Positions 1 through 5,956 of a stretch of 10,684 nucleotides of DNA are shown here, piece by piece. The stretch is from NCBI GenBank assembly GCA_023391175.1, contig JAEWBL010000621.1:1-10684 (forward strand), in the 5' to 3' direction. The notes beneath the pieces were generated by a model, which saw only the letters and a list, made by a program, of their open reading frames with translations, made no database searches and was not told where the DNA came from. Made by a program: the position numbers and the translations under genes. The stretch's first letter is position 1. Every line of letters starts with the position of its first letter. The stretch is from Pseudomonadota bacterium. GTDB lineage: Bacteria; Pseudomonadota; Alphaproteobacteria; Rhizobiales; Xanthobacteraceae.

Positions 1-348
1 GTGCAGGCCGCGCTGGTTCTCGGTGAAGGCGAGGGCATAGCTCTCGTCTCCCTGGCCGATGGTGAGCTTCAGCGCCCCGCCGGCCAGCGAGCCGGATACC
101 GGCAGCGGCGGGCGCGCATCGCCGGCCGGCGGCGCCACCGAGCCGGTGACCTTGCCGGCGCCATCCACGTCGAGCGTGGCGATGGCCACGCGGTACGGCT
201 TGAAGAAGGGCAGCCCCAGCACCATGAAGCGCTCGGTGGCGGCGTCGGCCACCGTGGGCGCCAGCAGCGCAGGCACGAGGGCGACGGCGGACAAAGCGGA
301 AAGAACCGTCCGGCGGTGGGCGGTGCGTGTCACGGATGAGGTGCGCAT
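1..348 (-). CDS. Exported protein of unknown function, N-terminal part (runs off left edge)
   Basis: An open frame without stops runs from an ATG at 348 to the window edge, giving 116 residues; the C-terminus lies outside. A purine-rich GAGAGG sits a few bases before the ATG. The N-terminus is a clear export signal: a basic stretch with HRR at residues 11-13, a hydrophobic core at about 15-30, and a likely cleavage site Ala-Asp-Ala at 34-36 before ATERF. The RRTVL segment resembles a twin-arginine (Tat) motif but lacks its usual hydrophobic pair, so Sec export is equally possible. The mature part has alternating beta-like segments (RVAIATLDVDG, GALKLTIG) and a Pro/Gly/Ala-rich loop at 70-85. 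I do not recognise the family. It is transcribed away from the hydrolase gene, across a 385-bp gap. Strong third-position GC bias supports real coding. Confidence 0.7.
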   Translation of the reverse strand, partial: MRTSSVTRTAHRRTVLSALSAVALVPALLAPTVADAATERFMVLGLPFFKPYRVAIATLDVDGAGKVTGSVAPPAGDARPPLPVSGSLAGGALKLTIGQGDESYALAFTENQRGLH

Positions 349-446
349 TCCGTCGCCTCTCTTTGCGATGATGGCTTCGATTCGAGCTGTGCTGTGCGGG
401 CTGATCTATAGCACCGCCCCATGGCGCCCCAAAGGCGGGGGATGGG

Positions 447-474
447 CTCCCGGCACAAGGTCGGGCATGACGGC
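447..474. repeat. Degenerate third copy of the same palindromic unit
   Basis: CCCG (449-452) and CGGG (462-465) flank GCACAAGGT, followed by CATGACGGC, which matches the end of the unit at 595-628. The hairpin is shorter (4 bp plus a possible G-T pair), so this looks like a decayed or variant copy in the same orientation as the right unit of the inverted pair. Confidence 0.5.
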
Positions 475-512
475 CCCTTTAAGGATGGGAGCGGGCGCCG
501 CCGCCGTTTTGC

Positions 513-628
513 GCCGTCATCCCCCGGCTCGTCCGGGGGATCCACGGTTTGGCCGGGCCGGCTCTCGCGCATCGAAACACCGAGCAAACTTTGGCGTGGA
601 TGCCCCGGACGAGCCGGGGCATGACGGC
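513..628. repeat. REP/BIME-like inverted pair of palindromic units
   Basis: The left unit (513-546) and right unit (595-628) are each 34 bp and are inverted copies that differ at only two positions, separated by a 48-bp spacer. Each unit is also a hairpin: left T-CCCCCGG/CCGGGGG-A around loop CTCGT (528-532), right T-GCCCCGG/CCGGGGC-A around loop ACGAG (609-613). The two differences form one swapped base pair (C-G to G-C), so the hairpin is kept in both. The motif form GTCAT-CCCCGG-n5-CCGGGG-ATCCA is of a type widespread between genes of alphaproteobacteria (family knowledge). Possible roles are transcript end stabilisation, a protein binding site, or a RAYT-mobilised element; none can be decided here. 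Confidence 0.75.
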
Positions 629-733
629 TCGGAGAAAGGGCCTAGCCGGCCTTTGCTCCGCACGCCCCCCCCCTTAAGCGCACGCCCTCGCGATGCTAAA
701 GCCGCTTACGCCCCGCCACCCCGGAACCCGACC

Positions 734-1576
734 ATGACCGCTCCCGCCTCCGCCGACCGCGCGGTCCGCCGCATCCTCACGCCGGATGGCGTCGGCATCG
801 CCAGCGCTGCCTTCGGGCCGGCCGATGGCGCGCCGGTGGTGTTCATCCATGGCTTTTCCCAATCCGGCCTGTGCTGGAGCCGGCAGACATCCAGCCCGGC
901 GCTGGCCGGCTGCCGGCTCGTCACCTACGATTTCCGCGGCCATGGCGCCTCCGACCGGCCGACCGATCCCGCCGCCTACCAGTCTGCCGAGGGGTGGGCG
1001 GGGGAGCTTGACGCGGTGATCCGGGGCTGGGGGCTGGAGCGGCCGGTTCTGGTGGGCTGGTCCTATGCCGGGCGCATCATCGGCGACTATCTGGCGATCC
1101 ACGGCGCGGCCGGCATCGGCGGCATCGTCTTCGTGGATGCGGTGACCGCCAACGAGCGCCGCTTCTACGGCACCTGCAACCGGCTGATGCGCCTCATGTG
1201 CAGCACGGACGTGGAGGAGAACATCGCCGCCACCCGCACCTTCCTGCGCCGCTGCTTCGCCGCCCCCATCCCCCAGCCGCTGTTCGAGCAATTGCTGGCG
1301 GTGAACATGATGGTGCCGCCGGAGGTGCGCTCCGCCTTGTTCGGCCGCACGGCGGATTACGAGGCGCTGCTGAAGGGCCGCGACGTGCCGGTGCTGGGGG
1401 CGCAGGGCGCGCTGGACGAGGGGGTCGCCCCGGCCATGGCGGAGCATATCGCCGCAACCATTCCCGGCGCCCGGCTGGACCTCTATGCGGGCGTCGGCCA
1501 CGCCCCCTTCATCGAGGCCGCGGACCGCTTCAACGCCACGCTTGCGACCTTTGCTGCCGCTGCGTCAAGGCGTTAG
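734..1576 (+). CDS. Alpha/beta-hydrolase (280 aa)
   Basis: A cytoplasmic-looking alpha/beta-hydrolase-fold enzyme with no signal peptide. Visible elements in order are the oxyanion-loop motif HGF at residues 39-41 (VVFIHGFSQSG), the strand-turn YDFRGHGASDRP at 65-76 typical of the family, the nucleophile elbow GWSYAG with Ser110, the acid Asp228 in GALDEGV, and His256 in GVGHAPFIEAADRF. The triad is complete and the 280-residue length is normal. The second Gly of G-x-S-x-G is Ala here, which the family tolerates. The HGF, SYAG and GHAPF segments most resemble esterase, epoxide-hydrolase or non-haem haloperoxidase-type members, but the substrate cannot be read from sequence. The frame is open far upstream. 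ATG 734 is chosen because homology-like sequence begins just after it (ILTPDGVGIASAAFG), with only a weak GGAA ribosome site. It stands alone, with no evident operon partner. Confidence 0.85.
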   Translation: MTAPASADRAVRRILTPDGVGIASAAFGPADGAPVVFIHGFSQSGLCWSRQTSSPALAGCRLVTYDFRGHGASDRPTDPAAYQSAEGWAGELDAVIRGWGLERPVLVGWSYAGRIIGDYLAIHGAAGIGGIVFVDAVTANERRFYGTCNRLMRLMCSTDVEENIAATRTFLRRCFAAPIPQPLFEQLLAVNMMVPPEVRSALFGRTADYEALLKGRDVPVLGAQGALDEGVAPAMAEHIAATIPGARLDLYAGVGHAPFIEAADRFNATLATFAAAASRR

Positions 1577-1635
1577 GACTGGGCCGCGCGACAACCGGAG
1601 AAAAGCTTCACACTCCCGTGGGCCGGGAACCCGCG

Positions 1636-1682
1636 CGCCACAAAGCGGTTGCAGTCTTGTCCGTTTTGTGGCGACAAAGCGG
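1636..1682 (+). promoter_or_regulatory. Triple motif able to form two alternative hairpins in the transpeptidase leader
   Basis: CGCCACAAAGCGG (1636-1648) is an inverted match to CCGTTTTGTGGCG (1661-1673), giving a 13-bp stem with one G-U pair and a 12-nt loop. The second arm can also pair with ACAAAGCGG (1674-1682), giving a 9-bp stem (one G-U) closed by GGCG at 1670-1673. The 10-bp ACAAAGCGGT also recurs directly at 1640-1649 and 1674-1683. The element lies about 65-110 bp before the L,D-transpeptidase start. It could be an RNA switch or attenuator in the 5' leader, or a cluster of three operator half-sites. Neither the transcript start nor a binding protein is known. Confidence 0.45.
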
Positions 1683-1748
1683 TGTTGCCGACGTGTCCGG
1701 GCGTGCTCGATGGTCGTTCGCGCTCCGGTCCATCCGAGACGCAGAGCC

Positions 1749-2333
1749 ATGATGAAGCTGAAATCGCTTGTTTTCGCAGGCATCGCCGCGCTGGTGGCGA
1801 CGGGCTCGGCCAAGGCCGACGATCGCTATGACATCTTCAATTTCAACAAGTTCTTCGGCGGCGGCAATGTCGGCGTCGTGGGCAGCACCTCGCCCATCGG
1901 CCGGCAGATGGTCTCCATCGACCCGAAATATGCCCCGGGCAACATCGTCATCATCACGTCCGAGCGCCGCCTTTATTACGTGACGTCGCGGGGCCAGGCC
2001 ATCCGCTACGGCATCGGCGTCGGTCGCGACGGCTTCCGCTGGTCCGGCGTCAAGACGGTGAGCGCGAAGAAGGAATGGCCCTCCTGGACGCCCCCCTCCC
2101 AGATGCTGAAGCGCCGCCCCGATCTGCCGCGCTACATGCCCGGCGGCATCGACAACCCGCTCGGCGCCCGCGCCATGTATCTCGGCTCCAGCCTCTACCG
2201 CATCCACGGCTCCAACGAGCCGGAGACCATCGGGCAGGCGGTGTCGTCGGGCTGCTTCCGCATGACCAATGACGACGTGGTGGACCTCTACAACCGCGTG
2301 CGCGTGGGCGCGACGGTCTACGTCCTCAAGTGA
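1749..2333 (+). CDS. Secreted L,D-transpeptidase, YkuD family (194 aa)
   Basis: A periplasmic enzyme of the YkuD fold. The family uses a catalytic cysteine to form or exchange peptidoglycan links through the L-centre of the third stem-peptide residue (3-3 cross-links) or to attach proteins to the wall. Residues 1-23 form a Sec signal (MMKLKSLVFAGIAALVATGSAKA) with likely cleavage at AKA before DDRYD. The catalytic signature is intact: IHG with His153-Gly154, then SSGCFR with Ser167-Gly168-Cys169 and Arg171. Upstream, the YVTSRGQAIRYGIGVGRDGF segment (77-96) and the W-P-SWTPP stretch (110-115) are typical of YkuD proteins from this class. There is no LysM or other wall-binding domain and no lipobox, so this is a minimal catalytic-domain protein. 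ATG 1749 is followed directly by a second in-frame ATG at 1752, and either could start; the ribosome site is weak. Transcription ends at the strong hairpin at 2353-2388. Which wall reaction it performs is unknown. Confidence 0.92.
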   Translation: MMKLKSLVFAGIAALVATGSAKADDRYDIFNFNKFFGGGNVGVVGSTSPIGRQMVSIDPKYAPGNIVIITSERRLYYVTSRGQAIRYGIGVGRDGFRWSGVKTVSAKKEWPSWTPPSQMLKRRPDLPRYMPGGIDNPLGARAMYLGSSLYRIHGSNEPETIGQAVSSGCFRMTNDDVVDLYNRVRVGATVYVLK

Positions 2334-2352
2334 TTTCCCGCACCCGGCATGA

Positions 2353-2388
2353 AAAAGGCCCGGCCGTCTCGCGACGACCGGGCCTTTT
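2353..2388. terminator. Bidirectional rho-independent terminator
   Basis: AAAAGGCCCGG (2353-2363) pairs perfectly with CCGGGCCTTTT (2378-2388), and the stem continues inward through CGTC/GACG (2365-2368 with 2373-2376) after one mismatch. A-rich and T-rich flanks let it work on both strands. It lies between the convergent transpeptidase (plus, ending 2333) and cold-shock (minus, ending 2409) genes, which is the expected place for a shared terminator. Confidence 0.9.
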
Positions 2389-2408
2389 CATGTCAACGCC
2401 GTGATGCG

Positions 2409-2615
2409 TCAGAGGGCGGCGAGGTTCGCAGCCTTGCTCTTCCCGCGGTTGTCCGGGACGACATCGAACGAGACCTTCTGGCCGTCGTTCAGGCCGTACA
2501 TGCCGGAACGCTCCACGTCGGAGATGTGGACGAACACGTCGGGGCCGCCCTCATCCTGCACGATGAAGCCGAAGCCCTTCTGGGCGTTGAAAAACTTGAC
2601 AGTACCCGTGGCCAT
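2409..2615 (-). CDS. CspA-type cold-shock protein (68 aa)
   Basis: A single cold-shock (OB-fold) domain that binds single-stranded RNA or DNA; family members act as RNA chaperones in the cytoplasm. The RNP1 motif KGFGFI (residues 13-18) and RNP2 motif VFVHIS (27-32) are both intact, with the aromatic and basic residues that contact nucleic acid. The 68-residue length is normal, and the protein begins MATGTVKFFNAQKGFG as expected. The start at 2615 is fixed by a perfect AGGAGG ribosome site (2621-2626) five bases upstream. It converges on the transpeptidase gene and shares its terminator. The upstream leader carries hairpins (see separate entry). Alphaproteobacteria usually have several csp paralogues, and the sequence does not show whether this one is cold-induced, stationary-phase-induced or constitutive. 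Confidence 0.97.
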   Translation of the reverse strand: MATGTVKFFNAQKGFGFIVQDEGGPDVFVHISDVERSGMYGLNDGQKVSFDVVPDNRGKSKAANLAAL

Positions 2616-2700
2616 GGAGGCCTCCTGTAGAAACGCTTTCCGGGAGTGTCCCGAAAGGCGCCGATCGTCCCGGCGACACGCGACAGATAAACGTCGCGGC
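2616..2700 (-). promoter_or_regulatory. Probable structured 5' leader of the cold-shock gene
   Basis: Reading toward the gene, the leader contains CGCGAC/GTCGCG around an 8-nt loop (2679-2698), then a 9-bp hairpin with one bulged base (CTTT-CGGGA / TCCCG-AAAG, 2636-2657) ending 9 nt before the AGGAGG ribosome site. Structured leaders that change accessibility with temperature are known for csp mRNAs, so a regulatory role is plausible. No convincing promoter was identified and the transcript start is unknown. Confidence 0.4.
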
Positions 2701-3155
2701 GCAACGGGACGCAGTTCAGGACAGGTTCGTGCTTGGGGAAGGCTTTTGCGTCGCGGCCCGAAGGAAACGAAGAAGAGGCCGTCGACGAACTTGTCCGCTC
2801 GGCTCGCCCCTCCGCTATCCCATCAGAATGGAACGCGGAGGAACGAACACCCCGTGCCGTGGTGCGATCTGCTCGGAAACGAACTGCTCGTGATGGGAGC
2901 TGCTCAGCTGCGAGGTGCTCGATCGGGATCGGAGTACATCCGTCCGTCTCCCGGAAGCGTCTGCGCTCGAAGCGCGCCGCATCCATCGGCTGGGGTTGAT
3001 GGGAAGATAGGGATCAATCACGGCGGTTCAAGGGCGGCGGGGAAGATTTTCGCCCGTCGCCACCGAACCTGGTCCCGAACCTCTGCCGAACCCCACCGAT
3101 ACCGGGGGTGAATGCCCCCCGGCAACGTGGTGAAAGTCACCCTAACCGGGCCGGA
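2701..3155. other. Intergenic region without a supported gene
   Basis: This is the gap between two leftward units (the cold-shock gene and the ABC operon's 3' end). Short open frames exist on both strands (for example 2733-2999 plus and 2815-3021 minus), but their predicted proteins are rich in Arg and Ser, have no recognisable motif and lack a good ribosome site. Near the right end are three spaced CGAACC repeats (3064-3092) and two small hairpins just after the binding-protein stop codon. Confidence 0.6.
3102..3141 (-). terminator. Tandem hairpins after the binding-protein gene, possible terminator
   Basis: Downstream of the stop codon at 3156-3158 (leftward) come GGTGA/TCACC (3129-3141, 3-nt loop) and then CCGGGGG/CCCCCGG (3102-3122, 7-nt loop). 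Neither is followed by a T-tract, so they may act as a weak or rho-dependent end or as 3' transcript protection. Confidence 0.4.
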
Positions 3156-4172
3156 TCACTTGCCCGCCGCGGCCTTCGCCACGAAGGTGCCGTCGAAGGT
3201 CTTGGCGAGGTCGATCTTGGCCGCCTTCAGCTCGGAATCGAACTCCACCAACATGTTGAGGGCATTCTTCATGCCCGCTTCGGGGATCAGGCCGGTGCGC
3301 GAATAGATCGGCAGCGAGTTCTTGACCGCGTTCAGGTACAAGGTCTTGTCCCCGAGCAGATATTCCTCCGGCACCACCGCCGCCACATCCTCGGGGGTCG
3401 CCGTCTTAAGCCATTGAAGAGCCTTGTAGAATGCGTTCACCAGCTTCTGCGTGGTGACCGGATTCTGCTCCACGAAGTCGCGCTTCATGTAGAGGACGGC
3501 CGCAGGATTCTCGCCGCCGAAGATCTTGTCGTTTCCAGCTTCTGTGCGGCTGTCGGCGAGAACAATGACGTCTCCGTCGTCTTCCAGCTTTGTAATCACG
3601 GGGTCGAGATTGGACATGGCATCGATCTCGCCACGCTTCATCTGCGCCACGGCAGAGGCTCCACCGCCGACACCTACGTAGGAAGCGTCATCCGGCTTCA
3701 GGCCATCTTTCGCCATCAGGAAATTGACGAAGAAATTCGTCGAAGATCCCGGCGCCGTCACGCCGATCTTCGCGCCTTTCAGATCTTTCACTGACTTGAT
3801 CGGCCGATCCTTCCGCGCCACCAGGACGATCCCCGGGAAGCGGCCCAATTCGATAACGGAAACAATGTCCTGGCCCTTGGCCTGCATGCGGATGGTGTGC
3901 TCGTAGGCGCCCGTCACCACATCGATGGAGCCGCCGATAAGTGCTTGCAAAGACTTGGCTCCGCCGCCGAAATCATTGATGGCGACATCCAGCCCCTCGT
4001 CCTTGAAGAAGCCCTTCCGCTCGGCGATGGTCAGCGGCAGATAATACAGCAGCGGCTTGCCGCCGACTCCCAGCGTAAGCTTCGGCTTCTCTGCCTTCGC
4101 CGCCGGCTGGGCGCTGGCCGGCACGGCCAGGGCGAGCGCGAGCGCGGCCACCGCGAGCTTGAGCATCTTCAT
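3156..4172 (-). CDS. ABC importer substrate-binding protein, SsuA/NMT1-like (338 aa)
   Basis: The periplasmic ligand-binding component of an ABC importer in the nitrate/sulfonate/taurine/bicarbonate or thiamine-precursor (NMT1/THI5) superfamily. It has a Sec signal at residues 1-21 (cleavage at ASA before QPAAK), then the type II two-lobe fold: PLLYYLPLTIAERKGFFKDEGL (40-61), the GGGAKSLQALIGGSIDVVTGAYEH segment (69-92), and the second-lobe entry DLKGAKIGVTAPGSSTNFFVNFL (130-152). The start at 4172 is set by GGGAGG (4179-4184). It is the last gene of the operon, 20 nt after the permease. The substrate cannot be told from the sequence, and no sulfonate monooxygenase, nitrate reductase or thiamine gene is adjacent. 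Its middle part is less GC-rich than the window in general: two 60-base lines I counted (3541-3600 and 3721-3780) are 33/60 G+C. Confidence 0.9.
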   Translation of the reverse strand: MKMLKLAVAALALALAVPASAQPAAKAEKPKLTLGVGGKPLLYYLPLTIAERKGFFKDEGLDVAINDFGGGAKSLQALIGGSIDVVTGAYEHTIRMQAKGQDIVSVIELGRFPGIVLVARKDRPIKSVKDLKGAKIGVTAPGSSTNFFVNFLMAKDGLKPDDASYVGVGGGASAVAQMKRGEIDAMSNLDPVITKLEDDGDVIVLADSRTEAGNDKIFGGENPAAVLYMKRDFVEQNPVTTQKLVNAFYKALQWLKTATPEDVAAVVPEEYLLGDKTLYLNAVKNSLPIYSRTGLIPEAGMKNALNMLVEFDSELKAAKIDLAKTFDGTFVAKAAAGK

Positions 4173-4192
4173 GATTTTCCTCCCGTTTTTCT

Positions 4193-5002
4193 TTACGCCT
4201 GCGTCGCCGGCGCAGGGCGCCAGACGAGCAGGCGGTTCTCGATGGCGCTCACCACCGTGTCGATGATGATGACGAAGATGGACAGCACCAGCATGCCCGA
4301 GAACACCCCGGTGACATCGAACACCCCCTCCGCTTGGTGGATGCGATAGCCCAGCCCAGCCGCCGAACCGAGATATTCCCCCACTACCGCCCCCACCAGC
4401 GCAAAGCCAACGGCGGTATGGAGCGAGGAGAACATCCAGGTCAGCGCCGAGGGCCAGAACACGTTCCGCATCAGCTGGCGCTCGCTCATGCCCAGCATCC
4501 GGGCGTTGGCGAGCAGCGTCGGGCTGACTTCCTTAACACCCTGATAGACATTGAAGAAAACGATGAAGAACACCAGCGTGACACCCAGCGCCACCTTGGA
4601 CCAGATGCCGAGCCCCAGCCACAAGGCGAAGATGGGCGCCAGCACCACGCGCGGCAAAGCATTGGCCATCTTCACATAGGGATCGAAGACCGCCGCGATC
4701 ATGGCCTTGCGCGCGAACCAGAAGCCCACCAGCACGCCGCCCAACGCGCCGATGGCGAAGGCGAGCATGGTCTCAAGCAGCGTGATGCCGAGGTGATACC
4801 AGATCACCCCGGTGTAGAAGTCCTTGAAGGTCCTCTCAAAAACCGCCAAGGGCGTCGAGAAGAAGAAGGGGTCGAGCGGATAGAAGGGCTTCGGCGAGAG
4901 CGCCGCGATCGAAACCTTCACGGTGGAGCCGAAATGCCAGATGGCGATCAGCACCACCGCCACCAGCACCTGCAAAGTGAACAGCGTGAAACGGTTGCGC
5001 AT
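4193..5002 (-). CDS. ABC importer permease, SsuC/TauC-like (269 aa)
   Basis: An inner-membrane channel subunit of the same importer (binding-protein-dependent transport family). About six hydrophobic spans are visible, at roughly residues 7-23, 71-96, 115-131, 137-153, 195-213 and 233-252. The first span is followed by a periplasmic segment with LDPFFFSTPLAVF (43-55), a hallmark of SsuC/TauC relatives. The cytoplasmic EAA loop that docks to the ATPase is present as NARMLGMSERQLMRNVFWP (166-184), with the conserved Gly171; the usual first Glu is Asn. It starts 3 nt after the ATPase stop codon, so translational coupling is likely, and it ends 20 nt before the binding protein. The ribosome site is weak, as is common for a coupled gene. 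Confidence 0.92.
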   Translation of the reverse strand: MRNRFTLFTLQVLVAVVLIAIWHFGSTVKVSIAALSPKPFYPLDPFFFSTPLAVFERTFKDFYTGVIWYHLGITLLETMLAFAIGALGGVLVGFWFARKAMIAAVFDPYVKMANALPRVVLAPIFALWLGLGIWSKVALGVTLVFFIVFFNVYQGVKEVSPTLLANARMLGMSERQLMRNVFWPSALTWMFSSLHTAVGFALVGAVVGEYLGSAAGLGYRIHQAEGVFDVTGVFSGMLVLSIFVIIIDTVVSAIENRLLVWRPAPATQA

Positions 5003-5005
5003 GGT

Positions 5006-5818
5006 TCAGCTCGCGACCTCGGACTGGCGATAACCCTTCACCACCTCGTCCTTCAGTGCCGCCCAGATCTCGCGGTGAAGGTGGTGGAAGGCGGGCTCCA
5101 GCCGCACGTCGATGTCGCGCGGGCGGGCAATGGGCACCCGCCACTGGCCGATGATGCGCGAGGCCGGCCCCGCACCCATGATAACCACCCGGTCTGCCAG
5201 CGAAATCGCCTCCTCCAGGTCGTGGGTCACGAACATCACCGCCTTACGGTCCTGGCTCCATAGGTCGAGCAGGAGGTTGCCCATGATCTGGCGGGTCTGG
5301 GCGTCGAGCGGGCCGAACGGCTCGTCCATGAGCAGGATCTTGGGGTCGCGGATCAGCACCTGGGCGAGGCCGACACGCTTTCTTTGCCCGCCGGACAATT
5401 GGTGGGGATAACGATCGGCGAAGGCGGCCAGGCCCACGCGGGCCAGCCAATTGCGGGCGCGGCTGCGCGCTTCCTCCGTCTGGGTACCTGCAACCTCGAG
5501 GCCGATGGCCACATTGTCGAGCGCCGTCTTCCACGGAAACAGGGCCTCGGCCTGGAAGAGATACCCGGCCGCGCGGTTGAGGCCGGAGAGCGGCGTACCG
5601 TGGATCGTCACCGTCCCGGATGCCGGCTTCAGCAGACCGGCCGTCGCGTTGAGAAGGGTGGACTTGCCGCAGCCGGTGGGGCCGACGATGGCGACAAACT
5701 CGCCGTCCGCCACCTCGAGATTGACGCCCTGTACAGCGACGAAGGGTGAAGCCGCACGGCTGGCGCCGGGAAAAGCGATGGAGATGTCGCGCAGCCCGAC
5801 CGCGCATGCCTGAGCCAT
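5006..5818 (-). CDS. ABC importer ATPase, SsuB/TauB/NrtD-like (270 aa)
   Basis: The cytoplasmic ATP-hydrolysing subunit. All nucleotide-binding motifs are intact: Walker A GPTGCGKST (residues 46-54), Q-loop Gln89 in GYLFQAEALFPWKT, signature LSGGQ (141-145), Walker B ILLMDEP (161-167) and switch His199 in FVTHD. The LFPWKTALDNVAIGLE segment is typical of the SsuB/TauB/NrtD branch. The frame is open further upstream to an ATG at 5941, but that extension is Pro/Arg-rich and non-conserved. ATG 5818 is preferred because GGGAGG (5823-5828) lies 4 nt before it and the ABC core starts soon after. It is the first gene of the operon ATPase-permease-binding protein. It sits 138 nt downstream of ftsK on the same strand, so some read-through is possible, although a GGGCG/CGCCC hairpin at 5942-5956 directly follows the ftsK stop. 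Confidence 0.93.
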   Translation of the reverse strand: MAQACAVGLRDISIAFPGASRAASPFVAVQGVNLEVADGEFVAIVGPTGCGKSTLLNATAGLLKPASGTVTIHGTPLSGLNRAAGYLFQAEALFPWKTALDNVAIGLEVAGTQTEEARSRARNWLARVGLAAFADRYPHQLSGGQRKRVGLAQVLIRDPKILLMDEPFGPLDAQTRQIMGNLLLDLWSQDRKAVMFVTHDLEEAISLADRVVIMGAGPASRIIGQWRVPIARPRDIDVRLEPAFHHLHREIWAALKDEVVKGYRQSEVAS

Positions 5819-5941
5819 GCGGCCTCCCTGGACCACGCTGAAGGGTTGCACCACTGAACGTCTCCCGATCCCGCGCCCCGACCGCGCGTCCGGTTGGCCC
5901 GGATCATCGGGACAAGGTAGCCGAGGGCGCGCCGGAGGCAA

Positions 5942-5956
5942 GGGCGGGGATCGCCC
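5942..5956 (-). terminator. Small hairpin directly after the ftsK stop, weak terminator candidate
   Basis: GGGCG (5942-5946) pairs with CGCCC (5952-5956) around a 5-nt loop, immediately after the stop codon at 5957-5959. No T-tract follows, so any terminating effect is uncertain. Confidence 0.25.

Larger units (their letters stand above)
349..733. other. Intergenic region between divergent genes, with REP-like palindromes
   Basis: This 385-bp stretch separates the exported-protein gene (leftward) from the hydrolase gene (rightward). It holds three copies of a palindromic repeat (about 447-474, 513-546, 595-628), a 9-C homopolymer at 665-673, and a small imperfect hairpin around 635-655 (AAAGGGCC / CGGCCTTT). 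One long plus frame stays open across it, but its composition is repeat-like rather than protein-like, so I do not call a gene. Confidence 0.7.

Noticed and set aside
405..439. TTTGGG-N17-TATAGA on the minus strand as a promoter for the exported-protein gene
   Set aside because: The -10-like element is fair but the -35 matches poorly, and in GC-rich DNA with loose promoters this is not enough.
59..733. Upstream extension of the hydrolase frame, open for another 225 codons
   Set aside because: It overlaps the antisense exported-protein gene and the palindromic repeats, lacks hydrolase-like sequence, and has low-complexity Arg/Pro/Ala content. The enzyme is full length from 734.
674..1501. A 275-codon minus-strand open frame opposite the hydrolase
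   Set aside because: It is antisense to an enzyme with a complete catalytic triad, and its His/Gly/Arg-rich composition is typical of a complement frame.
2733..3021. Small open frames on both strands between the cold-shock gene and the ABC operon
   Set aside because: They overlap each other, are Arg/Ser-rich, lack good ribosome sites and have no recognisable motif, so a short unrecognised gene cannot be excluded but is not supported.
3108..3794. A 228-codon plus-strand open frame opposite the binding-protein gene
   Set aside because: It is the antisense shadow of a clear binding-protein gene, with no ribosome site or motif.
4334..5263. A 309-codon plus-strand open frame opposite the permease and ATPase genes
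   Set aside because: It is antisense to two intact ABC genes, its predicted protein is rich in His, Arg and Gln, and it has no motif.
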